Source of the DNA: an uncultured Thermomicrobiales bacterium
GTDB lineage: Bacteria; Chloroflexota; Chloroflexia; Thermomicrobiales; UBA6265
Reading direction: 5' to 3'
Assembly: GCA_902806355.1 (NCBI GenBank)
Contig: CADCWI010000069.1
Span: 1 to 26,623 of the forward strand
Length of the DNA: 26,623 bases
Under the pieces are notes generated by a model. It was given only the letters and a program-made list of their open reading frames with translations, had not been told where the DNA came from and searched no databases. Below are positions 7,956 through 16,035 of this stretch, one piece after another. The position numbers were made by a program, and so were the translations under genes. Numbering within the stretch: position 1 is the stretch's first letter; each line of letters starts with the position of its first letter.

Positions 7956-8957
7956 TTATCCGCCGATGAAGCCATTCTCCGTCAGGTAGGCCTCAGCAAC
8001 CGCCTGCGGTTCCTGCTTCTCGTCGCCTTCCACCCGCCAGTTGAGATCGCTCAGCACCTCGTCGGTCAACGATGTCGTGACCGCGTTGAAGCGCTCGGCA
8101 ACGTCCGGATAGGCATCGAGGACTTCCTGCCGCACCACCGGAGCGACGTTGTACGGCGGCCAGAGACCGAGGTCGTCCTCGAGGATCACGAGATCGTAAC
8201 CGGTGATCTGCCCGTCTGTACCAAAGGCGAGCACCACCTGAGCCGAGCCATCCTGGATCGCCTGGTACTTCACACCCGGTGCGACCGGCAGCACCTCGAT
8301 CTCGCCGAATCCCTGACCGTAGACGCGCTCGAGGCCGAGCAGGCCGTCCTCGCGCTCCTCGAAGTCAGCGGGGGCAGAGATGATGTAATCGCCGGCATTT
8401 TGCGCGAGCTGCGAGATCGTGGTGATCCCGTTCTCCTCGGAGAAGTCGCGGGTCACCGCCAGGGCTTGCGTGTTGTTCGCCGGTGAACGCTCGAGCCAGA
8501 CTAGGCCGAACTGCTCCTGGTACGCTGCCGCGACAGCACCGTAGACAACCTGCGACGTATCGCCACCGGCCACGGGTGAAGCGGCGGGCGAGGCGACTGG
8601 CGAGGATCCTGGCGTCGCCGCGCCACCACCGGTAACTCCCTGGACAGTGAGTCCGAGGACCTCGGTCAGCGCGGTTCCGGTGTATTCCGGGTAGAGGTGA
8701 ATCTCACCGGCGACCAGGGCCTGCTGGGCGATCTGGGTTCCACCGAGATTTGTCCGGTCCTCCGTGCTGATCCCCATGTCCCCCAGAACCTGGAGATACA
8801 TTTGACCGAGAATGAACTGCTCGGCGAAATCCTTGGAGCCCACGATAACGGTCAGGTCCTGGGCGAGCACGCTTCCAGGCTTCGCTGCCTGAAGGATGGC
8901 GGAACCGGCGATCGGCGCCGCGACGGCGCCTTTGATCATTGTTCGACGCGTAACCAT
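7956..8957 (-). CDS. Osmoprotectant ABC importer substrate-binding protein (OpuAC/ProX-like)
   Basis: A 333-residue exported binding protein of the glycine betaine/choline class. The chosen ATG at 8957 has AAGAGGAG ten bases upstream; a longer frame to 9023 adds residues that do not look like protein. The N-terminus (VTRRTMIKGAVAAPIAGSA) is a twin-arginine signal with the RR-x-x-x-K pattern. The mature part opens with LTVIVGSKDFAEQFILGQM and continues with LVAGEIHLYPEYTGTALTEV, both standard in OpuCC/OsmF-type proteins. A flexible Ser/Pro/Ala-rich insert (about residues 109-135, with SPVASPAASPVAGG) interrupts the first lobe. Signal choice and insert fit a Thermomicrobia-like organism. There is no lipobox Cys near the signal end, so it is either free or held by the uncleaved signal. 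It is the second gene of the operon, flanked by hairpin sequences on both sides. Confidence 0.92.
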   Translation of the reverse strand: MVTRRTMIKGAVAAPIAGSAILQAAKPGSVLAQDLTVIVGSKDFAEQFILGQMYLQVLGDMGISTEDRTNLGGTQIAQQALVAGEIHLYPEYTGTALTEVLGLTVQGVTGGGAATPGSSPVASPAASPVAGGDTSQVVYGAVAAAYQEQFGLVWLERSPANNTQALAVTRDFSEENGITTISQLAQNAGDYIISAPADFEEREDGLLGLERVYGQGFGEIEVLPVAPGVKYQAIQDGSAQVVLAFGTDGQITGYDLVILEDDLGLWPPYNVAPVVRQEVLDAYPDVAERFNAVTTSLTDEVLSDLNWRVEGDEKQEPQAVAEAYLTENGFIGG

Positions 8958-8978
8958 GAAGGTGATTCTCCTCTTACT

Positions 8979-8994
8979 GGTCCTCGTGAGGACC
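8979..8994 (-). repeat. 16-bp dyad just upstream of the binding-protein ribosome site
   Basis: GGTCCTC-GT-GAGGACC is a perfect dyad. On the minus strand it ends three bases before the AAGAGGAG ribosome site (8975-8968). In RNA it can fold with a 4-6 base loop. It could shield the 5' end of the binding-protein message, or be a protein site. Confidence 0.5.
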
Positions 8995-9049
8995 TTGGCT
9001 CTTCCACAGCGACAAGATGACAAACTCTATCGTACCCTGTGTGGTCGTT

Positions 9050-9691
9050 TTACGCAGCGGGCGGCGTGAACGCCCGTTCCAGGCTGCCAAGAAGCAATTC
9101 CGCCAGGAGGACGAGAATGACGATCGGAATGCCTCCTGCCAGCAGGTACGTCGTATCCAGAAGGGCGATTCCGGTAAAGATGTATTGCCCCAGGGTCCTC
9201 ACGCCGATCAACGACGCAAGCGTTGCACTGGCGAAAATCTCGACTGAGGCCGATCTGATGCCAGCGAGGATGACGGGGAGCGCCAACGGCAGCTGTACCT
9301 TGAAAAAAACCTGCGCAGCATTCATGCCGAGACCGCGTGCCGCCTCGATCGTGGATCGGTTCACATTCGTCATGCCCGCGAACGTGTTGAGGATGAGCGG
9401 TGGCGCCGCCAGCACGATGAGGGCAAAGAGGGCGGGGCGGTATCCAAAGCCGAGGATCGGCACGAATACGAAGATCAGCGCCAGGGAAGGAATCACGCGG
9501 AAGGCGGAGAAGAAGCCGACCGCCGACGACCCGATCCGCTGGGAGCGGGCGAAGAGCACACCGAGCGGTATATAGATCAGCATCGAAACGGCGAGCGCGG
9601 TGAGGCTGATCCGGAGGTGGGACGCCAGGAGCGAGGTAAACCGCTCGGGATCCTCCTGAATGAAATCCGAGACCGCGATTAGCCAGTCCAT
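9050..9691 (-). CDS. Osmoprotectant ABC importer permease (OpuBB/OpuCB-type), first
   Basis: A 213-residue inner-membrane permease, homologous to but clearly different from the one at 6111-6752. The EAA loop is at residues 116-118 (IEAARGLGMNAAQVFFKVQLP). About six hydrophobic segments are visible, including RVIPSLALIFVFVPILGFG and AGGIPIVILVLLAELLLG. LASLIGVRTLGQYIFTG is typical of OpuCB-like permeases. The ATG at 9691 has GGCAGGAG about eleven bases upstream. It is the promoter-proximal gene of the importer operon, followed by the binding protein after 92 bases. The divergent gap upstream (9692-10056) contains an operator-like dyad. Confidence 0.92.
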   Translation of the reverse strand: MDWLIAVSDFIQEDPERFTSLLASHLRISLTALAVSMLIYIPLGVLFARSQRIGSSAVGFFSAFRVIPSLALIFVFVPILGFGYRPALFALIVLAAPPLILNTFAGMTNVNRSTIEAARGLGMNAAQVFFKVQLPLALPVILAGIRSASVEIFASATLASLIGVRTLGQYIFTGIALLDTTYLLAGGIPIVILVLLAELLLGSLERAFTPPAA

Positions 9692-10056
9692 GCGGGTGTG
9701 TTCTCCTGCCTTGGCCGATGCTTGCTCCGGAGATTGTCAACTCGAGTTCTCGAGTACCGTCTCAGCACGGTCCACGCTGGACACGGTTGGGCACTGGCAC
9801 AGGCATCATCATCCGGTCGGGCCATGCTTCCGGGTCCGAGAATACTCGATTCGGTCATTTCCCTGTAACAGTTCTGACACCAACAGCGTCCACATTTCCA
9901 CTATCGTGATGGCTGAACGTTGCGGGTGCGCTTGGGGACTCGCGATGTGCGGCTGTCCGGGGCGGTCAGCCGTCCTCGATGTTCCATGTCCCGGCCGGGC
10001 CGCGGCACCTGCCGCAAGTGTGCATAGAGTGCGTAAAGAGTGTGGGGGAATCAACA
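9692..10056. other. 365-bp divergent gap between importer and MacB-like operons
   Basis: The gap should hold the promoters of both operons. A TTGACA (9740-9735, minus strand) has no good -10 at the expected distance. On the plus strand I found no hexamer pair I would trust. The short frames in it do not look coding. The dyad at 9740-9755 is the only clear signal. Confidence 0.45.
9740..9755. promoter_or_regulatory. Operator-like palindrome upstream of importer operon
   Basis: ACTCGAG-TT-CTCGAGT is a perfect 7-2-7 dyad. It abuts a TTGACA-like hexamer on the minus strand (9740-9735) and lies 48 bases upstream of the first importer gene. Position and symmetry suit a dimeric repressor. Confidence 0.45.
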
Positions 10057-10872
10057 ATGGTGTTCCGACGGCGTGGGAACAAGGACGCGCAGGCAGCGAT
10101 CGACGCGAATGCGATCATCCGGGCCCAAGGGGTCTCGAAGATCTACGACACGGGGAACTCGAAGCTGCATGCTCTCAAGTCGATCGACTTCAATGTCGAT
10201 CGGGGCGAGATGGTGGCGGTCATGGGTCCATCCGGGTGCGGCAAGACGACGCTGCTCAATTGCCTCTCCGGCCTGGACGCGGTGAACGACGGCACGATCT
10301 GGATCGAGGGTGAGAACCTCGCCGAGATGGGCGACAAGCGACGGACGAACTACCGGGCCCGACGGATGGGGTTCATCTTCCAGGTCTACAACCTGCTGCC
10401 CGTGCTCAATGCGGTCGAGAACGTGGAGCTGCCGTTGCTTGTTTCCGGGAGTCGCCCCGGCAAGGCCCGCGAGCGGGCCCTTGCGGCCCTCGAAACCGTC
10501 GGCTTGCGGGACTGGGCGGGACATCGGCCGGCGGAGCTCTCCGGCGGGCAGCGACAGCGGGTCACGATCGCCCGTTCCCTCGTCAACGACCCTGCGATCG
10601 TCTGGGCGGACGAACCGACAGGTGCATTGGACTCGAAGTCCGCGACGGACATCATGGATCTTCTCGGAACGCTCAACCGGGAGCGCGACCTGACGATCGT
10701 CCTGGTGACGCATGATCGCGGAGTGGGCGAGCGTGCACACCGGATCGTGAGCATGCAAGACGGCGAGATCGTCGGCGAGGACCGGATCGAGTCGCGTGAA
10801 CCATCGCGGCAGCGAGGGATCGCCGATTCCCGATCGTCCGTGACGGACGACATGGCGACGGTCTCCGTCTGA
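10057..10872 (+). CDS. MacB/LolD-type ABC transporter ATPase
   Basis: A 271-residue ATPase that pairs with the FtsX-like permease downstream. Walker A GPSGCGKT is at residues 57-64, the Q-loop Gln109 in [18 protein letters not shown], the signature LSGGQRQR at 161-168, Walker [13 protein letters not shown] at 181-192 and the switch His219 in VLVTHD. The ADEPTGALD and [17 protein letters not shown] wording is specific to the MacB/LolD/YtrE (MacAB-type) class, which uses mechanotransmission rather than pumping substrate through a channel. Both ends carry short extensions (Arg-rich N-terminus, Ser/Arg-rich C-terminus). The start at 10057 is preceded by GTGGGGGAA; an upstream ATG at 9979 would add unlikely residues. 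The permease gene begins 32 bases after its stop. No MacA-like adaptor gene is present here. Confidence 0.92.
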   Translation: MVFRRRGNKDAQAAIDANAIIRAQGVSKIYDTGNSKLHALKSIDFNVDRGEMVAVMGPSGCGKTTLLNCLSGLDAVNDGTIWIEGENLAEMGDKRRTNYRARRMGFIFQVYNLLPVLNAVENVELPLLVSGSRPGKARERALAALETVGLRDWAGHRPAELSGGQRQRVTIARSLVNDPAIVWADEPTGALDSKSATDIMDLLGTLNRERDLTIVLVTHDRGVGERAHRIVSMQDGEIVGEDRIESREPSRQRGIADSRSSVTDDMATVSV

Positions 10873-10904
10873 TCGCTGTCCAGACCTGAAAGGCCTTCCA
10901 TCAG

Positions 10905-13900
10905 ATGGAGAAACTGTTCGGCATTCCCATGAACTCGATCATGGTGGTCCTTCTCGTTCTGCTTGGCATCTGCCTACTTTCCGTGGCGTTCATCGCCTTG
11001 CGGCGCCCAGTGATCTTCAAGCTCGGGGTGCGGAACATCCCGCGTCGGAAGGCCCAGACGGTCCTCATCATCGTCGGCCTGATGCTCGCAACCCTCATCA
11101 TCTCCGCGGCGCTGGGTACGGGCGACACGCTCAACAGGTCGGTCACGTCGGCCGCGGTCGATACCCTTGGTCCGCTCGACGAGATGGTCGTCTACTCCAA
11201 CGATCCCGAAGGGGACGCGAGCATCGGCAATGCGTTCCTGCGGACGATTCCCGAGTCCTCGGTCGACACCGTCCGCACGGCGCTTGGTGGCAGCGACGAT
11301 GTCGACGCCGTCGGTGGCGTGCTCTTCAGCCAGGCACCGCTCCTCAACATCGGGACGAACGATGCCGCAGGTGCAAGCGGAATGGCCGACCTAGCCGATA
11401 TCGCCAGCGGTTCCGAACCAAGCGTCTGGCTATCGGGTTTGGATCAGGGGACCATCGATCAGCTCGGCGGGCTGGAGGATCTCGACGGCAACGCCATCGA
11501 CGTCACCGACCTTGGCACTGATGGCGTGTACCTGAACGAAAACGCGGCCGATGATCTCAACGCCGGTGTCGGTGACCGGGTGGCCTTTTCCTTGAACAAC
11601 CAGCTTCAGACGGGCACGGTGCGGGGAATCCTGCCGGAAAGCCTGATCACCGGAGCCGTCGCCCCGGGTGAGCCGGCGATGCTCATGGAACTGGGCCGGC
11701 TCCAGCAGCTGACCGGCCAGGACGGACAGATCTCCGCGATCGGGGTCTCCAACCGGGGCGATTCCGAGTCGGGGCTCGACCTGACCGACACGGTGATGGA
11801 CAGACTCGAATCCGGACTCGCCGGGCAGCCGCTGGGCGCGGTTCCGATCAAGCAGGACAACGTCGAGCAGGCCGAACTCATCGCCAACATTTTCGTCACC
11901 TTCTTCATCGTCTTCGGTCTCTTCTCGATCGGAGTCGGCATCCTGCTGATCGTCCTCATCTTCACCATGCTCGCCGCCGAGCGACGGGCGGAGATGGGAA
12001 TGGAACGCGCGGTCGGCGCCCAGCGCCGCCAGCTCATCCAGCAGTTCATCGCCGAAGGTGCCGGGTACACGTTGATCTCGGGTCTTGTCGGCACGGGACT
12101 CGGTGTCCTCGTAGCGTTCGGCATCGTCCAAGGCTTCAGGGGGTTTATTGGCGATGCGTTCGATATCACCCCGTATGTGGCGCCCCGCAGCCTCGTGATT
12201 GCCTACTGCCTCGGCGTGGTGATCACCTTCCTCGCGGTAGCGTTGTCGTCGTGGCGAGTGAGCCGGCTGAACATCGTCGCGGCGGTACGCGACATCCCGG
12301 ACGCCTACGAAGCGAAGCGCAACCGTCGACAGCTTGTCTGGTCGGTCGTGATGATCGCTGCTGGAGTGCTCCTGACCATCTGGGGCGCGAACATCGAGGT
12401 TCTGGCGCCGTTCACGATCGGCATGACGCTGATCCCATTCGGTATCGCCGGCATCCTGACGTACTTTGGATTGAACTCCCGGCTCGTGCTGACAATCGCC
12501 GGGCTCTACACCCTGGTCTTCTGGCTGCTGCCGGAGGATCAGTTCAGTGCACTCTTCGGTGAAATGAGCGGCGATATCGACATGTTCTTCGTCTCCGGTA
12601 TCTGCATCGTCGCCGCCTCGACCCTGATCATCGTCCAGAACCTCGACGCGATCCTGAAGGGTGCCGAGCTGATCGGTGGCAGGATTCGCGGCCTGCTGCC
12701 GTCCGTGCGGCTGGCGGTCTCCTACCCTGGCGCCAACAAGGGACGCACTGGGCTCACGATCGCGATGTTCAGCCTGATCGTGTTCTCGCTGGTGATGGTC
12801 TCGGCGATCAACGCCAACTTCGCGGCGGCGTTCCTCAACGAGGACGCGAACGCGGGCTGGGACATCGAGGTCACCGTTCCCAGGGAGAACCCGATCGAGG
12901 ACTTCAGCGGGGCGCTCGTGGCCGAAGGGGTGGATGTCAGCCAGTTCACGGCCCAGGGACGGATCGAAGTTCCCGACGAAGGGGCGACGCAGGCGTTCAG
13001 CGAAGATGGGGAGTGGCATGATTTACCAGTCACGGCGGCCGACAACGGCTATCTTGACAATGACGAGATGCGGTTCCAGGCCCTGGCAACCGGCTACGAG
13101 TCGGATGAGGCGATCATCGAGGCACTCAAGAGCGAGCCAGGGGTGATGGTCATCGACTCGTTCTCGACTGGCGACGCCGAGTCCGGATTCGGGCCGCCGC
13201 AGGCGAAGATCGCCGGTACGACATCTGAGGGCACGTTCGCGCCAGTTCCCGTTGAGATCCAGACCGGTGACGGGTCCAAGCACACGGTCCGTGTCATTGG
13301 CGTGATCGACGCCGAACTTTCGATGCTGTTCGGCGGCTATGTCGGTGCGCCGACGTCGGCCCAGCTCTTCCCGGCCAACGGTCCACGAGACGAGTCCTGG
13401 TTCTTGAAGGTCGCTGATGGGGTCAACGTCGGCGAGTTGGCCAACCAGGTTGAACTTGCTCTGCTGCCCTACGGGGCGGAAGGGATCGACCTCCAGGAGC
13501 AGATGGAGGAGGAGCAGTCGACACAGCAGTCGTTCATGTACATCCTCCAGGGATTCATGGGTCTCGGAATGATCGTTGGCATCGCGGCGGTGGGCGTCAT
13601 CGCGTTCCGGGCCGTGGTCGAACGACGACAGCAGATCGGAATGCTCAGGGCGCTGGGATTCCAGCGAAGTACGGTCTCGCAGGCGTTCGTGATCGAGAGC
13701 GCGATTATCGTCATCCTTGGTGTGCTCGCCGGGGCGATCTTCGGGCTGATCCTTGCATACACCCTGATGACCAGTGATGACTTCACCAGCGGAGCTCCGG
13801 ACTCGGGCGGCTTCATCGTGCCGTGGGGGACCATGGCCGTCACGCTGATCGGTGCCGTGATCGCGGCGCTGCTGATGGCCTGGCTGCCCGCCCGCCAGGC

Positions 13901-13940
13901 GTCGCGGGTGGTTCCCGCGGAGGCGCTCCGGTACGAGTAG
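10905..13940 (+). CDS. FtsX-like ABC transporter permease, 1011 residues
   Basis: Large membrane partner of the ATPase at 10057-10872. Residues 13-32 and 51-70 are hydrophobic, followed by an extracytoplasmic domain (about 71-325) of the MacB periplasmic-core type. A first FtsX block (about 325-450) carries the family wording MLAAERRAEMGMERAVGAQRRQLIQQF. Then come about five extra helices (476-580 and 615-636), a second external domain (about 640-875), and a second FtsX block with VVERRQQIGMLRALGFQRSTVSQAF and a final helix ending in PARQASRVVPAEALRYE. This duplicated two-FtsX form is typical of Actinobacteria/Chloroflexi-type proteins; it would work as one chain instead of a MacB dimer. The ATG at 10905 has GAAAGG upstream. 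Substrate is unknown; lipoproteins, peptides or antibiotics are options in the family. A hairpin follows at 14014. Confidence 0.9.
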   Translation: MEKLFGIPMNSIMVVLLVLLGICLLSVAFIALRRPVIFKLGVRNIPRRKAQTVLIIVGLMLATLIISAALGTGDTLNRSVTSAAVDTLGPLDEMVVYSNDPEGDASIGNAFLRTIPESSVDTVRTALGGSDDVDAVGGVLFSQAPLLNIGTNDAAGASGMADLADIASGSEPSVWLSGLDQGTIDQLGGLEDLDGNAIDVTDLGTDGVYLNENAADDLNAGVGDRVAFSLNNQLQTGTVRGILPESLITGAVAPGEPAMLMELGRLQQLTGQDGQISAIGVSNRGDSESGLDLTDTVMDRLESGLAGQPLGAVPIKQDNVEQAELIANIFVTFFIVFGLFSIGVGILLIVLIFTMLAAERRAEMGMERAVGAQRRQLIQQFIAEGAGYTLISGLVGTGLGVLVAFGIVQGFRGFIGDAFDITPYVAPRSLVIAYCLGVVITFLAVALSSWRVSRLNIVAAVRDIPDAYEAKRNRRQLVWSVVMIAAGVLLTIWGANIEVLAPFTIGMTLIPFGIAGILTYFGLNSRLVLTIAGLYTLVFWLLPEDQFSALFGEMSGDIDMFFVSGICIVAASTLIIVQNLDAILKGAELIGGRIRGLLPSVRLAVSYPGANKGRTGLTIAMFSLIVFSLVMVSAINANFAAAFLNEDANAGWDIEVTVPRENPIEDFSGALVAEGVDVSQFTAQGRIEVPDEGATQAFSEDGEWHDLPVTAADNGYLDNDEMRFQALATGYESDEAIIEALKSEPGVMVIDSFSTGDAESGFGPPQAKIAGTTSEGTFAPVPVEIQTGDGSKHTVRVIGVIDAELSMLFGGYVGAPTSAQLFPANGPRDESWFLKVADGVNVGELANQVELALLPYGAEGIDLQEQMEEEQSTQQSFMYILQGFMGLGMIVGIAAVGVIAFRAVVERRQQIGMLRALGFQRSTVSQAFVIESAIIVILGVLAGAIFGLILAYTLMTSDDFTSGAPDSGGFIVPWGTMAVTLIGAVIAALLMAWLPARQASRVVPAEALRYE

Positions 13941-14013
13941 GCCGAGGACAAAGTCCCTCAATCGACCACAGTCACGCGCACGATGATCGCGGCGGATTGC
14001 GTCGTGCAGGGTC

Positions 14014-14045
14014 GCGAGATGACCCAGCTCCAAGGGTCATCTCGC
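14014..14045. terminator. Hairpin after the FtsX-like permease
   Basis: GCGAGATGACCC (14014-14025) and GGGTCATCTCGC (14034-14045) form a perfect 12-bp stem with an 8-base loop, 73 bases after the permease stop and before pyruvate kinase. No U-run follows, so termination strength is uncertain. Confidence 0.6.
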
Positions 14046-14071
14046 ATGTCCCACCGTCCGAAATCCGCGAG

Positions 14072-14085
14072 AACTTTGCTACCAT
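14072..14085 (+). promoter_or_regulatory. Possible extended -10 promoter for pyruvate kinase
   Basis: TGCTACCAT (14077-14085) resembles an extended -10 (TG-N-TACCAT, four of six positions). The region 17 bases upstream does not match a -35. If used, transcription would begin near 14092, which favours the 14150 start over the ATG at 14084. Confidence 0.25.
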
Positions 14086-14149
14086 GAACGCTGCTGACGA
14101 CCGGCGCCGGCAATTTGCATGCAGCGACACAAAGGTGGCAATGGCACTT

Positions 14150-15595
14150 ATGGATCGACGAGTCAAGATCGTCGCGACGCTTGGTCCTGCAAGTGAGGAC
14201 TCCGAGCAGCTCATCAACCTGTTGGAAGCGGGTGTCGATGTCGTGCGAATCAACGCCGCGCATGGATCCGCGGACGACCGCTCCCGGCTGATCTCACGGG
14301 TTCGGGGCGCGGCGAAGCACCTGGCCCGCGACATCCCGATCCTGTTCGACCTGCGCGGTTTGAAGATCCGGTCCGGTCCGCTCGAGGCTGGGAGCGGTCC
14401 GGTTCCGATCGCCCGGGGTAGCCGCATCCGGCTTGTTGCCGCGCCGGTGCCAACCACGACCGAGCAGATTGGTATCGATTACCCGCACCTGCTCGATGTG
14501 ATTGCGATGGGTTCTCGCATCCTCATCTCCGACGGCTTGATCGAACTGCTCGTCGAAGAGGTCCGCGACGATCACGCGCGGGCAACGGTCAGCCGTGGTG
14601 GGCAACTACACGGCAAGCAGGGGGTGACCCTGCCTGGCGCGCCGATCAAGGGCGGCGCGCTCACTGATCCCGATCGGGAGGATGTGCGCTTCGCCGTCGA
14701 GCATGAGGTCGATTACATCGGTCTCAGCTTCATCAACGACGCAGGGGACCTGCAACTGGCGCGGGATGTCGCTTTCCAGCACGGTGGGGCGCAGCCAGGC
14801 TTGATTGCCAAGATTGAGCGACCCGAAGCACTCGCGAACCTTCGGGAAATCGCCGGCAGCGCCGACGGCGTCATGGTCGCGCGCGGTGATCTCGGCGTGC
14901 AGCTGCCGCCGGAGCGTGTGCCTCGCGCCCAAAAGGAGATCATCGGCGTCGCCAATCAGGTTGGCCTGCCGGTGATCACCGCGACCCAAATGCTGGAGTC
15001 GATGATCACCCAGCCGGTCGCCACCCGGGCAGAGACCAGCGATGTCGCCAACGCGGTGTGGGATGGCACGGACGCGGTGATGCTCTCCGCCGAAACGGCG
15101 GTCGGCAAGTATCCGGTCGAGGCCGTGCAGACGATGGACCGGATCATCAAGGAGGTCGAGAAGGAAGGCCCGGTGCGGTCGCAGGCGGCGCAGGCGATGA
15201 TGGACCTGCCCGACGACGAGAACCTTCGTTTCTCCGACGCGATCGCACGGGCCACGTTCGCGCTGTCCGACCACACGCCGGTCAAGCATCTGGTCGTCTT
15301 CACCAAGACCGGGTCAGCGGTGCGGCGGATCGCGAAGTACCGACCGTTTCCGCCGATCATCGCGGTTGCGGATAACGAGGTGGTCGCCAGGCGCTTGCGG
15401 CTTGTCTGGGGGGTCAGCAGCGTCGTCGTCCCCGTTGAACAGGATCCGGACACCGTGTTCCGCAAGGCTGGCCGCCAGATCATCGATCAGGGACTGGCCG
15501 AAGACGGGGAGTTCGTCCTGATCGTCGGTTCGCTGCCGATGACCCAGGAGGCCGGGCATACCAACCTGGTGCATTTCCGACGATTGGGTACGTAA
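14150..15595 (+). CDS. pyk: Pyruvate kinase
   Basis: Last enzyme of glycolysis: phosphoenolpyruvate + ADP to pyruvate + ATP, in the cytosol. With the ATG at 14150 the product is 481 residues, normal for the family and opening with the usual RRVKIVATLGPAS. ATGs at 14141 and 14084 are in frame; AAAGGTGG at 14131-14138 lies eleven bases before 14150 and only two before 14141. Core motifs are present: RINAAHGS (33-40), catalytic Lys221 in AKIERPEA, MVARGDLGV (242-250), ATQMLESM and TRAETSDVANAVWDGTDAVMLSAETAVGKYP. The C-terminal domain (about 350-481) is complete. The usual DTKGPEIR is here DLRGLKIR (67-74), so the Glu117-equivalent is Lys72 and the Thr113-equivalent is Leu68; the Ser of NFSHG is Ala. 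That is the pattern known from potassium-independent pyruvate kinases. It stands alone between a hairpin and a convergent gene. Confidence 0.95.
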   Translation: MDRRVKIVATLGPASEDSEQLINLLEAGVDVVRINAAHGSADDRSRLISRVRGAAKHLARDIPILFDLRGLKIRSGPLEAGSGPVPIARGSRIRLVAAPVPTTTEQIGIDYPHLLDVIAMGSRILISDGLIELLVEEVRDDHARATVSRGGQLHGKQGVTLPGAPIKGGALTDPDREDVRFAVEHEVDYIGLSFINDAGDLQLARDVAFQHGGAQPGLIAKIERPEALANLREIAGSADGVMVARGDLGVQLPPERVPRAQKEIIGVANQVGLPVITATQMLESMITQPVATRAETSDVANAVWDGTDAVMLSAETAVGKYPVEAVQTMDRIIKEVEKEGPVRSQAAQAMMDLPDDENLRFSDAIARATFALSDHTPVKHLVVFTKTGSAVRRIAKYRPFPPIIAVADNEVVARRLRLVWGVSSVVVPVEQDPDTVFRKAGRQIIDQGLAEDGEFVLIVGSLPMTQEAGHTNLVHFRRLGT

Positions 15596-16035
15596 TGCGG
15601 GATCCGGGTGAACGCTTGCGCTCCCAAGAGTCGTCGGGACGAAGATGAATGGACCGCTCCCGGTCAAAGGCGACGGCGCAACTATCAAAGGGCCGCATTC
15701 GCTCGATCATTGCGTGATTGTCTATGAGCGGATGCAGCCCCTCAAGTGCTCCGCACTTGCCTTGGGTTCGTCCATTCGATGCGCAGATCTCGTAGGGGTC
15801 ATCCCTGTGGTGACCCGCGATAATGCCGTATGACGAGGAGCGCGTCTTTCCGCTCTTGGGCGACCATGGGGATCGCGAGGCAACATATACGGTGGTGTGA
15901 CCACGGGAGGAACCCTACGGGACAGGCGCCTGAATCAACCACGTCCGGTAGGCATAGGCGTCAATCAAGGTCGATTCGAGTCCGCCCCTTCGGTTTCAGT
16001 CCAGAACCGAGCCATAATATGTGTACAGTCCTTCT
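15596..16035. other. 440-bp convergent gap with two weak hairpins
   Basis: No credible gene lies here. GGGTCA/TGACCC (15796-15816, 9-base loop) and TCGGTT/AACCGA (15990-16010, 9-base loop) could end transcripts from the pyruvate kinase and molybdoenzyme sides, but both stems are only six pairs and lack U-runs. A stretch near 15970-15990 (GATTCGAGTCC) resembles a tRNA T-loop, but its flanks do not pair. Confidence 0.4.

Noticed and set aside
8597..8632. Repeated GGC/GAGGCGAC-like codons as a tandem repeat element
   Set aside because: They encode the Ser/Pro/Ala linker of the binding protein and are explained by protein composition.
11430..13019. 529-codon open frame on the minus strand opposite the FtsX-like permease
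   Set aside because: Highly charged shadow sequence without domains; the permease frame is clear.
15970..15992. GATTCGAGTCC resembling a tRNA T-loop in the pyruvate kinase/molybdoenzyme gap
   Set aside because: The bases on each side do not pair as a T-stem and no acceptor or anticodon arm can be built.
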